Origin: Rhodococcus yananensis
GTDB taxonomy: Bacteria > Actinomycetota > Actinomycetes > Mycobacteriales > Mycobacteriaceae
Direction: 5' to 3'
DNA: 64,000 nt
NCBI RefSeq assembly: GCF_020515525.1
Contig: NZ_JAIYEP010000009.1
Coordinates: forward strand, 31,334 to 95,333
The notes under the pieces are model-generated. The model was not told the origin of the DNA. It saw only the letters and a program-made list of their open reading frames with translations, and ran no database searches. Made by a program: the position numbers and the translations under genes. Positions 26,194-35,294 of the stretch are shown one piece after another (the stretch's first letter is position 1; each line of letters starts with the position of its first letter).

Positions 26194-28548
26194 ATGACGA
26201 AAAGACGTGAGGTCCTTCCGATTCCCGACAGGCAGCACCTCGGACTGATCACCTACGATGCGAAGGACCCGGACACGGCCTTCCCACCCATCGAACCGCT
26301 GCTGCCGCCCGAGGACGCACCGAATATCCTGGTGGTCCTCCTCGACGACGTGGGTTTCGGGGCCAGCAGCGCCTTCGGCGGTCCGGTGCACAACCCGACC
26401 GCGGAGCGTCTGCAGCGCGACGGTCTCACGTACAACCGGTTCCACACCACCGCCCTATGCGCACCGACCCGCGCCGCGCTGCTCAGCGGCCGCAACCACC
26501 ACTCGGTGGGAATGGGCATGATCACCGAGACCGCCACCTCGGCACCCGGGTCCTCGGGACTTCGACCGAACACCAAGGCACCGTTGGCCATGACCTTGAA
26601 ACTCAACGGCTACTCGACCGCCCAGTTCGGCAAGTGCCACGAGGTTCCGCCGTGGCAGACCTCTCCCGTCGGGCCGTTCGACGCCTGGCCCACCGGCGGC
26701 GGCGGCTTCGAACACTTCTACGGCTTCATCGGCGGCGAGAACAACCAGTACTACCCCGCGCTCTACGACGGTTTCGTCCCAGTCGAGCCGGAGAAAAGTC
26801 CGGAGGACGGCTACCACCTCACCGAGGACCTCGCCGATCACGCGATCGACTGGATTCGCACCCAGAAATCACTCGCCCCGGACAAGCCGTTCTTCGCCTA
26901 TTTCGCTCCCGGCGCGACACACGCTCCGCATCATGTTCCCCCGGAGTGGGCGGACAAGTACGCCGGCCGGTTCGTCAACGGCTGGGATGCGCAGCGCCAG
27001 TCGATTCTCGCGGAGCAGAAGCAGCGCGGTGTCGTACCCCCGAACACGGAACTGACTGCACGGCCGGATGCGATCCCGGCATGGGACGAGATGGACGAGG
27101 CACTCAGACCGGTCCTCGAACGCCAGATGGAGGTCTACGCCGGCTTCCTCGAGCACACCGATTTCCACATCGGTCGCGTGGTCGACGCGATCGAGTCTCT
27201 CGGCGCCCTCGACAACACCCTCGTCTACTACATCATCGGCGACAACGGCGCCTCCGCCGAAGGAACCGTCAACGGGGCATTCAACGAGATGGCGAACTTC
27301 AACGGACTCGCCGCGATCGAAACTCCCGAGTTCATGGCAGCGATGAAAGACAAACTCGGAACATCGGAGGCCTACAACCACTATTCGGTGGGGTGGGCGT
27401 GGGCGATGTGCGCGCCGTTCCAGTGGACCAAGCAGGTCGCGTCGCATTGGGGAGGCACACGCAACGGCACGATCGTCCACTGGCCCGCCGGAATTCGCAG
27501 CAAGGGTGAGGTGCGTTCGCAGTTCACCCATGTCATCGATGTGGCGGCGACTGTGCTCGAGGCGGCCGGGTTGCCGGAGCCGACTTTCGTCAACGGAGTG
27601 CAGCAATCCCCGCTCGAAGGCCCCAGCATGATGTACACCTTCGACGATCCCGACGCGCCGGAGCGGCACGACCTGCAGTATTTCGAGATGGCGGGCAACC
27701 GTGGGATCTACTACAAGGGCTGGAGCGCGGTCACCCGGCACAGCACACCGTGGCTGCCGAACGAAGAGCTTCCGGCACTCGACGACGATGTCTGGGAACT
27801 CTACGACGGCACCACCGACTGGTCGCAGTCCCACGATCTCGCAGCCGAGAAACCCGAACTGCTGGCGTCGCTACAACGTCTGTGGTTGATCGAGGCCGTG
27901 AAATACAACGTGCTCCCCATCGACGACCGCAGATTCGAACGACTCAATCCGACCATCGCAGGCAGGCCCCAATTGGTGACGGGCAGCAGGCAGGTGCTCT
28001 TTCCCGGGATGAAGCGGCTCAGCGAGCACAGCGTGATCGATATCAAGAACCGGTCGTTCTCCGTGACCGCCGCGATCGAGGCCCCGAAGCAGGGCCGCAC
28101 CAACGGGGTGGTGATCGCGCAGGGTGGACGTTTCGGCGGCTGGGCTCTCTATGTGCGCGAAGGCTACGCGAAATTCGTCTACAACCTGCTCGGCATGCAG
28201 GAATTTATCGTCGCCGCAACTGAAGAACTCCCGGAAGGCGCACACCAGATCCGCGCACACGTCGCCTATGACGGCGGTGGACTCGCGAAGGGCGCAGACG
28301 TCACCGTCTACATCGACGGGCGCAGCGTCGGCACCGGCCGCATCGACAGGACCCAACCGATGATTTTCTCCGCGGACGAGACCACCGACATAGGAGACGA
28401 TTTCGGTATGCCGGTGAGCCACGACTACGCCGGCTCGAGCAAATTCAATGGCCGCATCGAGGTGGTGCAGATCGATGTAGGGGACGACGATCATTCCCAT
28501 CTCATCGACCCGGCAGACATTGTCCGGGTCGCGACCTCGCGTCAATAG
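26194..28548 (+). CDS. Type I (formylglycine) arylsulfatase
   Basis: A 784-residue sulfatase that should hydrolyse sulfate esters and release sulfate. The active-site signature is Cys89-Ala-Pro-Thr-Arg (ALCAPTRAALLSGRN), to be converted to formylglycine. Metal ligands are in NILVVLLDDVGFG and later YIIGDNGAS. A C-terminal beta-rich region (about 600-784) is typical of the long actinobacterial arylsulfatases. There is no signal peptide, so it is probably cytoplasmic. ATG 26194 is preferred; ATG 26173 would add MKGMCRT. No formylglycine-generating enzyme is in the window. It stands alone and ends at a strong hairpin. Confidence 0.93.
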   Translation: MTKRREVLPIPDRQHLGLITYDAKDPDTAFPPIEPLLPPEDAPNILVVLLDDVGFGASSAFGGPVHNPTAERLQRDGLTYNRFHTTALCAPTRAALLSGRNHHSVGMGMITETATSAPGSSGLRPNTKAPLAMTLKLNGYSTAQFGKCHEVPPWQTSPVGPFDAWPTGGGGFEHFYGFIGGENNQYYPALYDGFVPVEPEKSPEDGYHLTEDLADHAIDWIRTQKSLAPDKPFFAYFAPGATHAPHHVPPEWADKYAGRFVNGWDAQRQSILAEQKQRGVVPPNTELTARPDAIPAWDEMDEALRPVLERQMEVYAGFLEHTDFHIGRVVDAIESLGALDNTLVYYIIGDNGASAEGTVNGAFNEMANFNGLAAIETPEFMAAMKDKLGTSEAYNHYSVGWAWAMCAPFQWTKQVASHWGGTRNGTIVHWPAGIRSKGEVRSQFTHVIDVAATVLEAAGLPEPTFVNGVQQSPLEGPSMMYTFDDPDAPERHDLQYFEMAGNRGIYYKGWSAVTRHSTPWLPNEELPALDDDVWELYDGTTDWSQSHDLAAEKPELLASLQRLWLIEAVKYNVLPIDDRRFERLNPTIAGRPQLVTGSRQVLFPGMKRLSEHSVIDIKNRSFSVTAAIEAPKQGRTNGVVIAQGGRFGGWALYVREGYAKFVYNLLGMQEFIVAATEELPEGAHQIRAHVAYDGGGLAKGADVTVYIDGRSVGTGRIDRTQPMIFSADETTDIGDDFGMPVSHDYAGSSKFNGRIEVVQIDVGDDDHSHLIDPADIVRVATSRQ

Positions 28549-28589
28549 TGTGAAACGACCGAACAAGAACTGACACCGAGGGGCCGAAC

Positions 28590-28610
28590 TCGGCGACCGA
28601 CGGTCGCCGA
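28590..28610 (+). terminator. Hairpin after the arylsulfatase
   Basis: A perfect 9-bp stem, TCGGCGACC/GGTCGCCGA, with a 3-nt loop, 42 nt beyond the sulfatase stop and followed by TGTCTT. It is the likely transcription end. The remaining 270 bp up to the DUF389 gene contain nothing else I recognise. Confidence 0.55.
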
Positions 28611-28880
28611 TGTCTTGGCGATGCGATTGACGCGGACCCGAGCGAGGTGGACTCGGACGGGAATTTGTATCCTGGCCGATGGCACACTCCGCTCGACCTG
28701 TCGTGTGCGACAGGCTCGGTGACCGCGCCGATCTGCAGATCACTCATCGTGCCCGCTGCTGCAGGCATACGTGGGTCCCTCACCCAACGAACGCTGAGCG
28801 GCCCGGTGCTTCATGAACCCTGGGAAGACCCGCACAGGCACGATCGCGGCTTCCCACCGACGTAGAAGGGGCCGATCCAC

Positions 28881-29831
28881 ATGCTGGTTCCCGAGTCCCA
28901 GCGGCGCACCTCGACTGAACTCGACGAGCGCCTGGACTTGACGGCGGGAGACAGGGACGCCAAACGGTCCGCGTTCTGGATCATGCTGGCGCTGTCGGGG
29001 GTGATTTCGGTCGCCGGCGTGGCCGGCGACTCCACCGCGACGGTGATCGGAGCGATGATCGTCGCCCCTTTGTCGACACCGATTCTCGGCGTGGGGTTGG
29101 GAATCGCGACAGGACGAGTGGGCTTGATCGGACACAGTCTCGCGGTTGTGGCCCTCGGTGTCGTGCTTGTGGTTGCCACGGGTCTGGTGTTCGCCCAGTT
29201 GCTTCCCAATCCCACCGATGTGTTGACCAACTCCCAGGTCCTCGGCCGGACCTCACCTGACTTATCCGACCTCGCTGCTGCGCTGGCGACAGGTCTGGTC
29301 GGTGCGGTCGCGGTGACGCGGCGCGATGTCGGTGACGTCCTACCCGGCGTCGCCATCGCAATCTCGCTTGTTCCTCCGCTCGCTGTGGTGGGCGTATGCC
29401 TGGGCTCTGGTGCGCCAGCATTGGCGCTGGGAGCGTTTGTCTTGTTCTTGTCGAATGTTCTCGCTCTCGTCATCACCGTGACGGTCGTGCTCGTCGTAGT
29501 CGGCTACGGAAGGAATGTCACCCGACGACGCAGCGTGTACGTCACGCTGGCGACAGTGTTGCTGATTGTCACGGTTCCGATGGTGCTCAATACGCTGTCC
29601 TCGCTGTGGGCACAACAGATCTCTCGAGCAGGCCAACGCTGGCTCGCGGATGTCCCGGGTGCCTACGTGACCGACGTCGCCTGGCATGGAACGACTGTTA
29701 CTGTCACTGTGCTCGGTCCGATCGACCTTCCGCCGATCGATGAGCTGCACTCTGCTGTCGATGCCATCATCCCGTGGGACCCCGATCTTCAGGTCGTGCA
29801 CACAGTGGGGTCGCGCATCGATACCGGATAG
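28881..29831 (+). CDS. DUF389 membrane protein (copy 1)
   Basis: A 316-residue integral membrane protein of the DUF389 family. The N-terminal cytoplasmic helix (LDERLDLTAGDRDAKRSAFW) is followed by about seven spans with the family blocks STATVIGAMIVAPLSTPILG, RRDVGDVLPGVAIAISLVPP and GVCLGSGAPALALGAFVLF. A C-terminal soluble domain (DVAWHGTTVTVTVLG) follows. Transport or channel functions have been suggested, with no agreed substrate. It is clearly paralogous to the protein at 47.5-48.5 kb. Confidence 0.9.
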   Translation: MLVPESQRRTSTELDERLDLTAGDRDAKRSAFWIMLALSGVISVAGVAGDSTATVIGAMIVAPLSTPILGVGLGIATGRVGLIGHSLAVVALGVVLVVATGLVFAQLLPNPTDVLTNSQVLGRTSPDLSDLAAALATGLVGAVAVTRRDVGDVLPGVAIAISLVPPLAVVGVCLGSGAPALALGAFVLFLSNVLALVITVTVVLVVVGYGRNVTRRRSVYVTLATVLLIVTVPMVLNTLSSLWAQQISRAGQRWLADVPGAYVTDVAWHGTTVTVTVLGPIDLPPIDELHSAVDAIIPWDPDLQVVHTVGSRIDTG

Positions 29832-30233
29832 TCTCGTAGGGGCGACGATGGCATCCGTGATGCGAAGACCCGATCACGCGGGGCAACTGGTGCCGATACG
29901 GGGATGCCGGGCCGGCGACGCTGTCCGGTTCGGTCACAGTGCTCGGTGAGCGCCGCGTCAGGCTCCGACCAGTGATCCTGTATTGACGGCGGGCCGTCAT
30001 GTCGCCGGTGTAGGTGTGGAGGCAACAGGGATTTAGCAGCAAGTCCTGCAGGAATGCCTCGAGAATCGACCTCTCACATTCACCATCACGTCATCCCGAC
30101 CTACATGACCGCTGATGCGTGCCGAGACAGCCGCCCCCGTCGAGGGTGGGAGTGCGATGGTCCTCTCTGTCCTCTCGGCCCACGTTCGATCGTTTCTTGT
30201 GGGGATGTCAATTGTTCGTCACCCCCTGGAGAT
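29832..30233. other. Gene-free stretch before the transposon
   Basis: About 400 bp without a convincing coding frame, RNA gene or terminator. It borders the left end of the transposon and is likely the original insertion context. Confidence 0.5.
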
Positions 30234-30324
30234 GCTGAGAGGCCGCACGAACTTGTCAGCGGGTCGACCTGGCGATACGTCACTCGATGTCAGCGGCAGA
30301 CCGCACGGAATGTCAGTAGGCGCC

Positions 30325-31605
30325 TCAGGAGCGGTCGTACGGATACGCGGTGGCCATGGACAGCCACTGCGTGTCCCACCGATGGCGCGCTGGGAGCGTC
30401 AGCTTGCAGACCGCGGCGGACTCCCGGAGGAAATGGCCTGTGCCGCCGAGACCGCCGCGGAGTAGCGCATGGTGGGGTTCGGCACCGCGCAGCGCCTGGA
30501 AGGTGCGGGCGGCGGCCAGCAGTGGCCGAGCCGTGGGCGGGATGGCGTGCGCGCCGGGTTCGGTTCGACGATGGGATTCGAGGAGCAGGACGTCGGCGGT
30601 TTCGCTGAGTGCGGTGATCGGTATCGAGACCAGGGTGCCGTAGCTGACGCCGGTGAGCAGGGCGGTGGCCAGGGCCCCGGCGCGGACCGGATGGGCGATC
30701 CGTTCCCGGATTCGCGACGCGGTCTCGGCGGTGAACGGGCCGGTGGTCAGACCAGGACCGACCATGTGGGGAAGCTGTTGTGGCAGCGCGAGTCGATAGC
30801 CGTGCAGGGTGAATCCGTGCTGTGCGCCGCGCAGCAGGACCAGGGTGTGCAGTTCGGTCGGACTCTCGGCCACCAGCGCGGTCAGCATCACCGACAGGGG
30901 TGAGGGCTGCACCGGGACGTCCCCCGTGATCGGCGCAGGGTGGTCGAGTTCTGGGGTGTCGCAGTCGGCGAGCCATCGGCACGCGGTGGCACGCCCATAG
31001 TCGTAGAGTTCCGTGACTCGGTCGGACTCGGCGCGGGGCAGTTGCTCGCACACCACGGCTCGAAGGCTGCCGGCGTCGACGTTCGGCAGCGGTGGCAGCG
31101 GACGCCGGTCGAGACCTGCTGCGGCCCGGTCGGTGGGCGCCGCGGCGGTGAGATGGTCGGTGACGTCGGCGAGCCGATGGGTGATCCGGTGTGGCACAGT
31201 GTCGAGCGCGAGCCGCGCAGGGGAGCCCGCGGTGTGCCACACCAGAACCAAATCCATGCCGAGGGTGCGCCACAGGACGAGCAGGCGCTCGTGTTGACGC
31301 GTGGACAACAGGTGCGCCCGCAGTACCACCAGGTGGGTGATGGCGGCGCCGTCGCACCATGCAGTGACGGCCGTCCAGAGCGTTTCGAGTCCGCCGATCC
31401 GTTCGTCGGCGAGACGTCCGGTCGGGTGGCCGAGCGCGTCCATCAGGTCCATCGCCAGCGTGGTTTCGGAGGTCCGGCCCGGCGTCGGATGCACAACGAT
31501 CACCCCTGCGGCCGGATTGTGCCGGGTGAGCAGCGTGCCGGTCACAGTGGCGTCGTCGAGGGGATCGAACAGCACCGTCACCTTCGGTAGCCTGTAGACG
31601 ATCAC
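30325..31605 (-). CDS. Third gene of the transposon, unknown function
   Basis: A 426-residue protein read from GTG 31605, 6 nt after the ATPase stop, so it belongs to the transposition operon. It is not an obvious TniQ. The N-terminal third has VIVVHPTPGRTSETTLAMDL, reminiscent of a degraded P-loop, and THLVVLRAHLLSTRQHERLL, resembling the ATPase core of TniB-like proteins. The middle is Pro/Leu-rich; the C-terminal part (IPPTARPLLAAARTFQALRG) recurs in a decayed copy at 60.5 kb. Likely roles are target choice or regulation of the ATPase, as inference. Confidence 0.72.
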   Translation of the reverse strand: MIVYRLPKVTVLFDPLDDATVTGTLLTRHNPAAGVIVVHPTPGRTSETTLAMDLMDALGHPTGRLADERIGGLETLWTAVTAWCDGAAITHLVVLRAHLLSTRQHERLLVLWRTLGMDLVLVWHTAGSPARLALDTVPHRITHRLADVTDHLTAAAPTDRAAAGLDRRPLPPLPNVDAGSLRAVVCEQLPRAESDRVTELYDYGRATACRWLADCDTPELDHPAPITGDVPVQPSPLSVMLTALVAESPTELHTLVLLRGAQHGFTLHGYRLALPQQLPHMVGPGLTTGPFTAETASRIRERIAHPVRAGALATALLTGVSYGTLVSIPITALSETADVLLLESHRRTEPGAHAIPPTARPLLAAARTFQALRGAEPHHALLRGGLGGTGHFLRESAAVCKLTLPARHRWDTQWLSMATAYPYDRS

Positions 31606-31611
31606 GGCGGG

Positions 31612-32400
31612 TCAGCTGCTGCGTCCGGACATCTTTGCGAACACCCAGCCCAGCACTTCCTGGTCGACCCGGTCCCGGTCGAGACGCGCCAAGGCACGGA
31701 CGGTGTGCGCGGTGAGCTTGGCCCAGGACCGGAAGTTGCCGTGCCCGGCATGGGTGTCGGCGAACCCGATGATCTCGGGGTCGGTGTTCTCCCAGACGGT
31801 ATGGAATGCCGGGATCACCCTCAGGACCTGTGCAGGGGTCATCCGCCGGAATTCCTGCCACACGTACACTCTGCTGGAGAGCATCGGTTCGCGGGAAAGC
31901 ACCTGGTAGCAGTCGCCGCCACCGACAAACACGATCGCGATATCGGTGCGCCGGTCATCCCATAGGTGCCGCCAATACTCGAAGCATTCCTGCGACATCC
32001 ACTGCGCTTCATCACACACCAGTACCCGGAACTGTTCGGATAGCACAGCTTTGAGCAGCCGGTCGAACTCGATAGGCTTGGGCGGTGGCGTGCCGCCCAC
32101 CGCGAGCGCGTCGAACAGCGTGTAGCGAATGTCCCGGGGTGTCGGTCGCGCCCGGAACTGCACCCGGCACACCGTGTCCGGGGCAAGCTCGCGCAGCGAG
32201 GCGTTGACCGAGAACGTTTTTCCCACGCCTGCATCGCCGTGTACGCACATCATCGCCTTTGCGTCGATCACGTCGGCGAGGTTGTCGCGGGTCGCCATCA
32301 GCGCGTCGGTGGCCACGATATGTGCCCCGACCAGCCCGAGGAAATGATCGGCTGCGGCGTCGTCGACCTCCGGGCCGCGAGTGCGTGGGTCCCGACTCAC
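31612..32400 (-). CDS. tniB: TniB/MuB-like transposition AAA ATPase
   Basis: A 262-residue AAA+ ATPase with Walker A GDAGVGKT (about 55-62), Walker B RVLVCDEAQWMS and a sensor block IAIVFVGGGD. Proteins of this kind bind target DNA and activate the DDE transposase. It overlaps the transposase stop by one base and is followed by the third gene. Length (262) is close to the usual range for TniB/IstB-like ATPases. Confidence 0.88.
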   Translation of the reverse strand: MSRDPRTRGPEVDDAAADHFLGLVGAHIVATDALMATRDNLADVIDAKAMMCVHGDAGVGKTFSVNASLRELAPDTVCRVQFRARPTPRDIRYTLFDALAVGGTPPPKPIEFDRLLKAVLSEQFRVLVCDEAQWMSQECFEYWRHLWDDRRTDIAIVFVGGGDCYQVLSREPMLSSRVYVWQEFRRMTPAQVLRVIPAFHTVWENTDPEIIGFADTHAGHGNFRSWAKLTAHTVRALARLDRDRVDQEVLGWVFAKMSGRSS

Positions 32401-34001
32401 TACTGGTCCTCCGCTCGGTCATCCTGCAGATTCGCATGGTTCAGGTCGACCGGCAGCCGCCACGACGCCGGGGGCGGCCCCAGCGAAATCAGATCCGGCC
32501 GTGCCCACCGAGCCATATCCACATCGTCTTCCTCGGCGAGGGCAGCGGCGGCTTCGGCCTCGGTCATCGCATCGAGCCGTTTCGCCGGTTCGGGCACCGT
32601 CGCCGCCGCGTACCGGACTCGACGAGCTTTCTCGGCGGCCATCAGATCGGTCCGCACCCGACGAGCCTGGCGGGCCCGCGCCTGCTGCACCCGAGACCGG
32701 GTGTCGGCCGAGGCGGCATCGGCGAGCACCGCGCTGCCCAGATGCACGCCGGTGGCGGCGTCGAAAACCTCGATTTCGTCGGTATGGTGCGGCATGTACC
32801 GGATCCGCACCTTGAGTCCGACCCGCCCGACCATCCAGTCTGCGATGTAGTGCCTGTTGCGGCCGAACGCAATTCCCTTGGTGGTGATCTTGCGATTGCG
32901 GCGGTCGTCTTCGAGGGTGAACATCCACAATCGGGTCTCGTCCGCGTCGTGGATCGGGGTCGGGTCGTCGGCCCAGGACTGCAGCGGCGTCCGGTCCTCG
33001 AGTTCGGTGATGGTGTGCTCGGTGTTCCACCACTGCACCCACTCCAGCACCTCGACGGTGAACGCTTCGAACGACAGAGCAGGTTGGTCCGGATCGACCG
33101 CGACGCCGTTGACCTGCTTCTGCCGGTGGGTGTAGCGAGGAAGGACCGCGAACAGCATCTTTTCGGCCGCACCGTTGATGGTCTCTACCGTCCCTTTCAG
33201 GTGCGCACCGTAGGCGGGTAGGTCGTCCACCCGCACCGCGAATGCGCCCAGCGCGTCGGTGACGGTGCGGGACAGGAAGTCCTTGCCCCGATCGATGCGC
33301 ACCGCCGCGGGCAGGCCACCGGCGGGGCCGTATGGCTCGCTACGTAGCACCGCCACCCGCAGTGCAGCCAAGATGCTCTCGCGACTCGGGGTCTGTGGCG
33401 TCACCGCGGTCCCGAGGATCACGTCGTGGCATGCGTCGATGAACCAGGTCACCCACGGTGTGACGAGCCGGCCGTCCACGTCCACCTGGACCGGCGCTTG
33501 CACGTGGTCGGCTTCCCATGCCTCGTTTCGGTAGGCGGCCGGTCGTTGCAGGAACACATCGAACTTCCGCCGTTCCCGCTCGCCCAGACGCAATCCGGCT
33601 CGCTGGCCCGGGGTCAGATCCCGCGCGACGGCCCGCTGCACCGTCGAGATGCTCGGCGCGGGCCGGCCGTCGCGGGCGGCTTCGGCGGCCAGCTCCCGGT
33701 GCAGAGCGGCGGCGTTGCCTCGCCAGTACGCCAGCCGCACCCGCAGCTGGTCGTCAATCCGGAACCGGTCCCGAGAGGCGGGGGTGTGTCCGTGCCGACG
33801 TGCGGCCACCCATCGCCACACCGTGCGATCGGCGACCCCCAACGTCTGCGCAACCATGTGGACATGTGCTCGCGACAGCGACTTCTGGTCGGCCAGTTGC
33901 ACCAAGCGATCCACCGCGGCTCGGCGCAGCGCATGTGTGCTCGCGTCGACCAACGTCTCGGCCTTCCAGAACTCGTGGCGCACCCCCGGTGTCGGGCACA
34001 C
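32400..34001 (-). CDS. tniA: Mu/TniA-type DDE transposase
   Basis: A 533-residue transposase. An N-terminal helix-turn-helix region (VAQTLGVADRTVWRWVAARR) precedes the RNase-H core with the catalytic triad Asp165 (EADHVQAPV), Asp237 (VRIDRGKDF) and Glu273 (GTVETINGAAEKM). A Mu-type C-terminal beta domain follows (IAFGRNRHYIADWMVG, KVRIRYMPHHTDEIEV), and then a basic Arg-rich tail that would contact the ATPase. The start is GTG 34001, about 140 nt inside the right end repeats. All three catalytic residues are present, so it may be active. Confidence 0.9.
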   Translation of the reverse strand: MCPTPGVRHEFWKAETLVDASTHALRRAAVDRLVQLADQKSLSRAHVHMVAQTLGVADRTVWRWVAARRHGHTPASRDRFRIDDQLRVRLAYWRGNAAALHRELAAEAARDGRPAPSISTVQRAVARDLTPGQRAGLRLGERERRKFDVFLQRPAAYRNEAWEADHVQAPVQVDVDGRLVTPWVTWFIDACHDVILGTAVTPQTPSRESILAALRVAVLRSEPYGPAGGLPAAVRIDRGKDFLSRTVTDALGAFAVRVDDLPAYGAHLKGTVETINGAAEKMLFAVLPRYTHRQKQVNGVAVDPDQPALSFEAFTVEVLEWVQWWNTEHTITELEDRTPLQSWADDPTPIHDADETRLWMFTLEDDRRNRKITTKGIAFGRNRHYIADWMVGRVGLKVRIRYMPHHTDEIEVFDAATGVHLGSAVLADAASADTRSRVQQARARQARRVRTDLMAAEKARRVRYAAATVPEPAKRLDAMTEAEAAAALAEEDDVDMARWARPDLISLGPPPASWRLPVDLNHANLQDDRAEDQ

Positions 34002-34190
34002 CGACGGTCAACGTTGCTGATTTGACCACGTGCCTGCCGGTGGGAAGACCTGATTGGTCAAGATCGTCCCGCTCTTCGTAGAGCGACTTAATTGCCGATC
34101 ACTACCCACAGGAACAACCAATTGATCCTGCTCATCGTGCTGACATTTACATGCGGCTTACCTGCTGACATCTTCGTGCGGCCTCGCAGC

Positions 34191-34580
34191 TGGTCGGACA
34201 CTGGGAAAGTGTCCCTGACCAGCGAAGTTGAGGTCAGGTACGTGCAGGACTCGGATGTTCTTGCCGCGACGACCCTCACTGCGGCGGACCCGTGGCGGAT
34301 GATCCGGGGTCTGCCAGTACGGAAAGTCCGCAGCCACCCATCATCGGCACTATTCCGGGATGTTCTGCTCGGGCCACCAACCGTGGTCACGCCGGGCCTG
34401 AAGCGAACTTCGAACGCCACCGATCAGCGCAATCGGACGATGCGACCCCAGTTGCTTCACGCCGCATCACCTCGGCCATCAGCCGGCCTTTCCTATGATG
34501 CGCGAGGGGCACGGACCACCGGGACGTACGGTCGGTCCTCTGCCGATCGACTGCTCCGGTTGCAGAAGGAAACAGGCACG
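34191..34580. other. Gene-free stretch after the transposon
   Basis: About 390 bp with no recognisable gene. A frame on the plus strand is open through it into the next gene, but its composition is not protein-like before the ATG at 34581. It probably contains the promoter of that gene. Confidence 0.45.
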
Positions 34581-35072
34581 ATGTTGTACACCGGCAGAGC
34601 CAGCGTCGACCGAATGTTCTGTGTGAAAGACGCGGACGATCGGGCCTGGGAAGAACTTCCTCCGTTGCCCGAGCCAGGTTTCGGTCTGCTCGCTGCCGAC
34701 ACCGGGATGGTCTATGTCTATACGGGGATGTCCATGGGACCACTCGACCTGCAGGTCGAGGTTCTCGGTGATGCTCCCGATCTCGTCGACAGAGCATGGG
34801 AAGATATCGAGGAAGCCTCGCTGCAGACCTACTCGGATATCGCCACGGTGCTCACCGGAGCGGAGGAACCCGTCGAGGGTTTTCCGGACACGGTGCTGTC
34901 GGCCGGTGCCGGAACCTATCGGGTCCGCGCCTATGTCGCAGGGCGCGACCTGGCGTGGGATCTCGTCGTCGACGAGGTGGTCGAGCGATACAAGCTGCAG
35001 ATCTGGCCGGCACCGTACGCGCCGCCGCGTATCGTCCAGCATCGCAGCGCACACGCCGTGATGGGCCATTAG
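34581..35072 (+). CDS. Conserved-looking hypothetical protein
   Basis: A 163-residue acidic protein without membrane segments. It has a beta-rich pattern (GMVYVYTGMSMGPLDLQVEV, GAGTYRVRAYVAGRDLAWDL) and a C-terminal EVVERYKLQIWPAPYAPPRIV. This pattern resembles small actinobacterial competence- or immunity-like beta-sandwich proteins, but I do not recognise a family. AGAAGGA precedes the ATG by about 10 nt. It lies between the transposon and the second direct repeat. Confidence 0.62.
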   Translation: MLYTGRASVDRMFCVKDADDRAWEELPPLPEPGFGLLAADTGMVYVYTGMSMGPLDLQVEVLGDAPDLVDRAWEDIEEASLQTYSDIATVLTGAEEPVEGFPDTVLSAGAGTYRVRAYVAGRDLAWDLVVDEVVERYKLQIWPAPYAPPRIVQHRSAHAVMGH

Positions 35073-35178
35073 AAACTGCTGTCGGCAGACAGGACCGAGC
35101 TGATTACGTTGTCGAGCGGACGACCCCGCGAACACGTGAGGTCCTTCTGGAACGGGCAGTAAGACGGGACCGGAATTT

Positions 35179-35286
35179 CTGAGGATTCCGACAAGATCGT
35201 GAGAAACCCGGACTAACACGAACTTGGAAACCCGCAGCTCCAAGGACCGTCCTACTGATACGTCCGGCGAGAACCTACATCAGCTC
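35179..35286 (+). repeat. Direct repeat copy 2 (partner at 24.6 kb)
   Basis: Second copy of the 108-bp repeat described at 24587-24695, same orientation, sharing CTGAGGATTCCGACAAGATC and the final GAACCTACA-CAGCT. Immediately after it the sequence changes to the TGCCAC/TGAGGC repeat array, while copy 1 runs on to the MITE-like unit. Confidence 0.6.
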
Positions 35287-35294
35287 TTGTCCTG

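Larger units (their letters stand above)
30234..34190. mobile_element. Mu/Tn5053-like transposon with compound ends
   Basis: A 4-kb element carrying DDE transposase, ATPase and a third gene, all on the minus strand. Outer inverted repeats are GCTGAGAGGCCGCACGAA on the left and its near-perfect complement on the right. Each end has two about 22-bp repeats of consensus RGCCGCAYG-N5-TGTCAGCRGG: 30241-30263 and 30298-30320 on the left, 34139-34160 and 34161-34183 on the right. Such paired subterminal sites are where MuA/TniA-type transposases bind. A 4-bp GCTG occurs at both borders but no clear 5-bp target duplication. Confidence 0.8.

Noticed and set aside
30290..31861. A longer alternative frame over the transposon's third gene
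   Set aside because: It is Arg/Pro/His-rich throughout, whereas the 426-residue frame has normal hydrophobic spacing and matches the decayed copy at 60.5 kb.
30229..34195. A 5-bp target-site duplication around the transposon
   Set aside because: Only a 4-bp GCTG agrees at the borders, within the uncertainty of the ends; not enough to claim.
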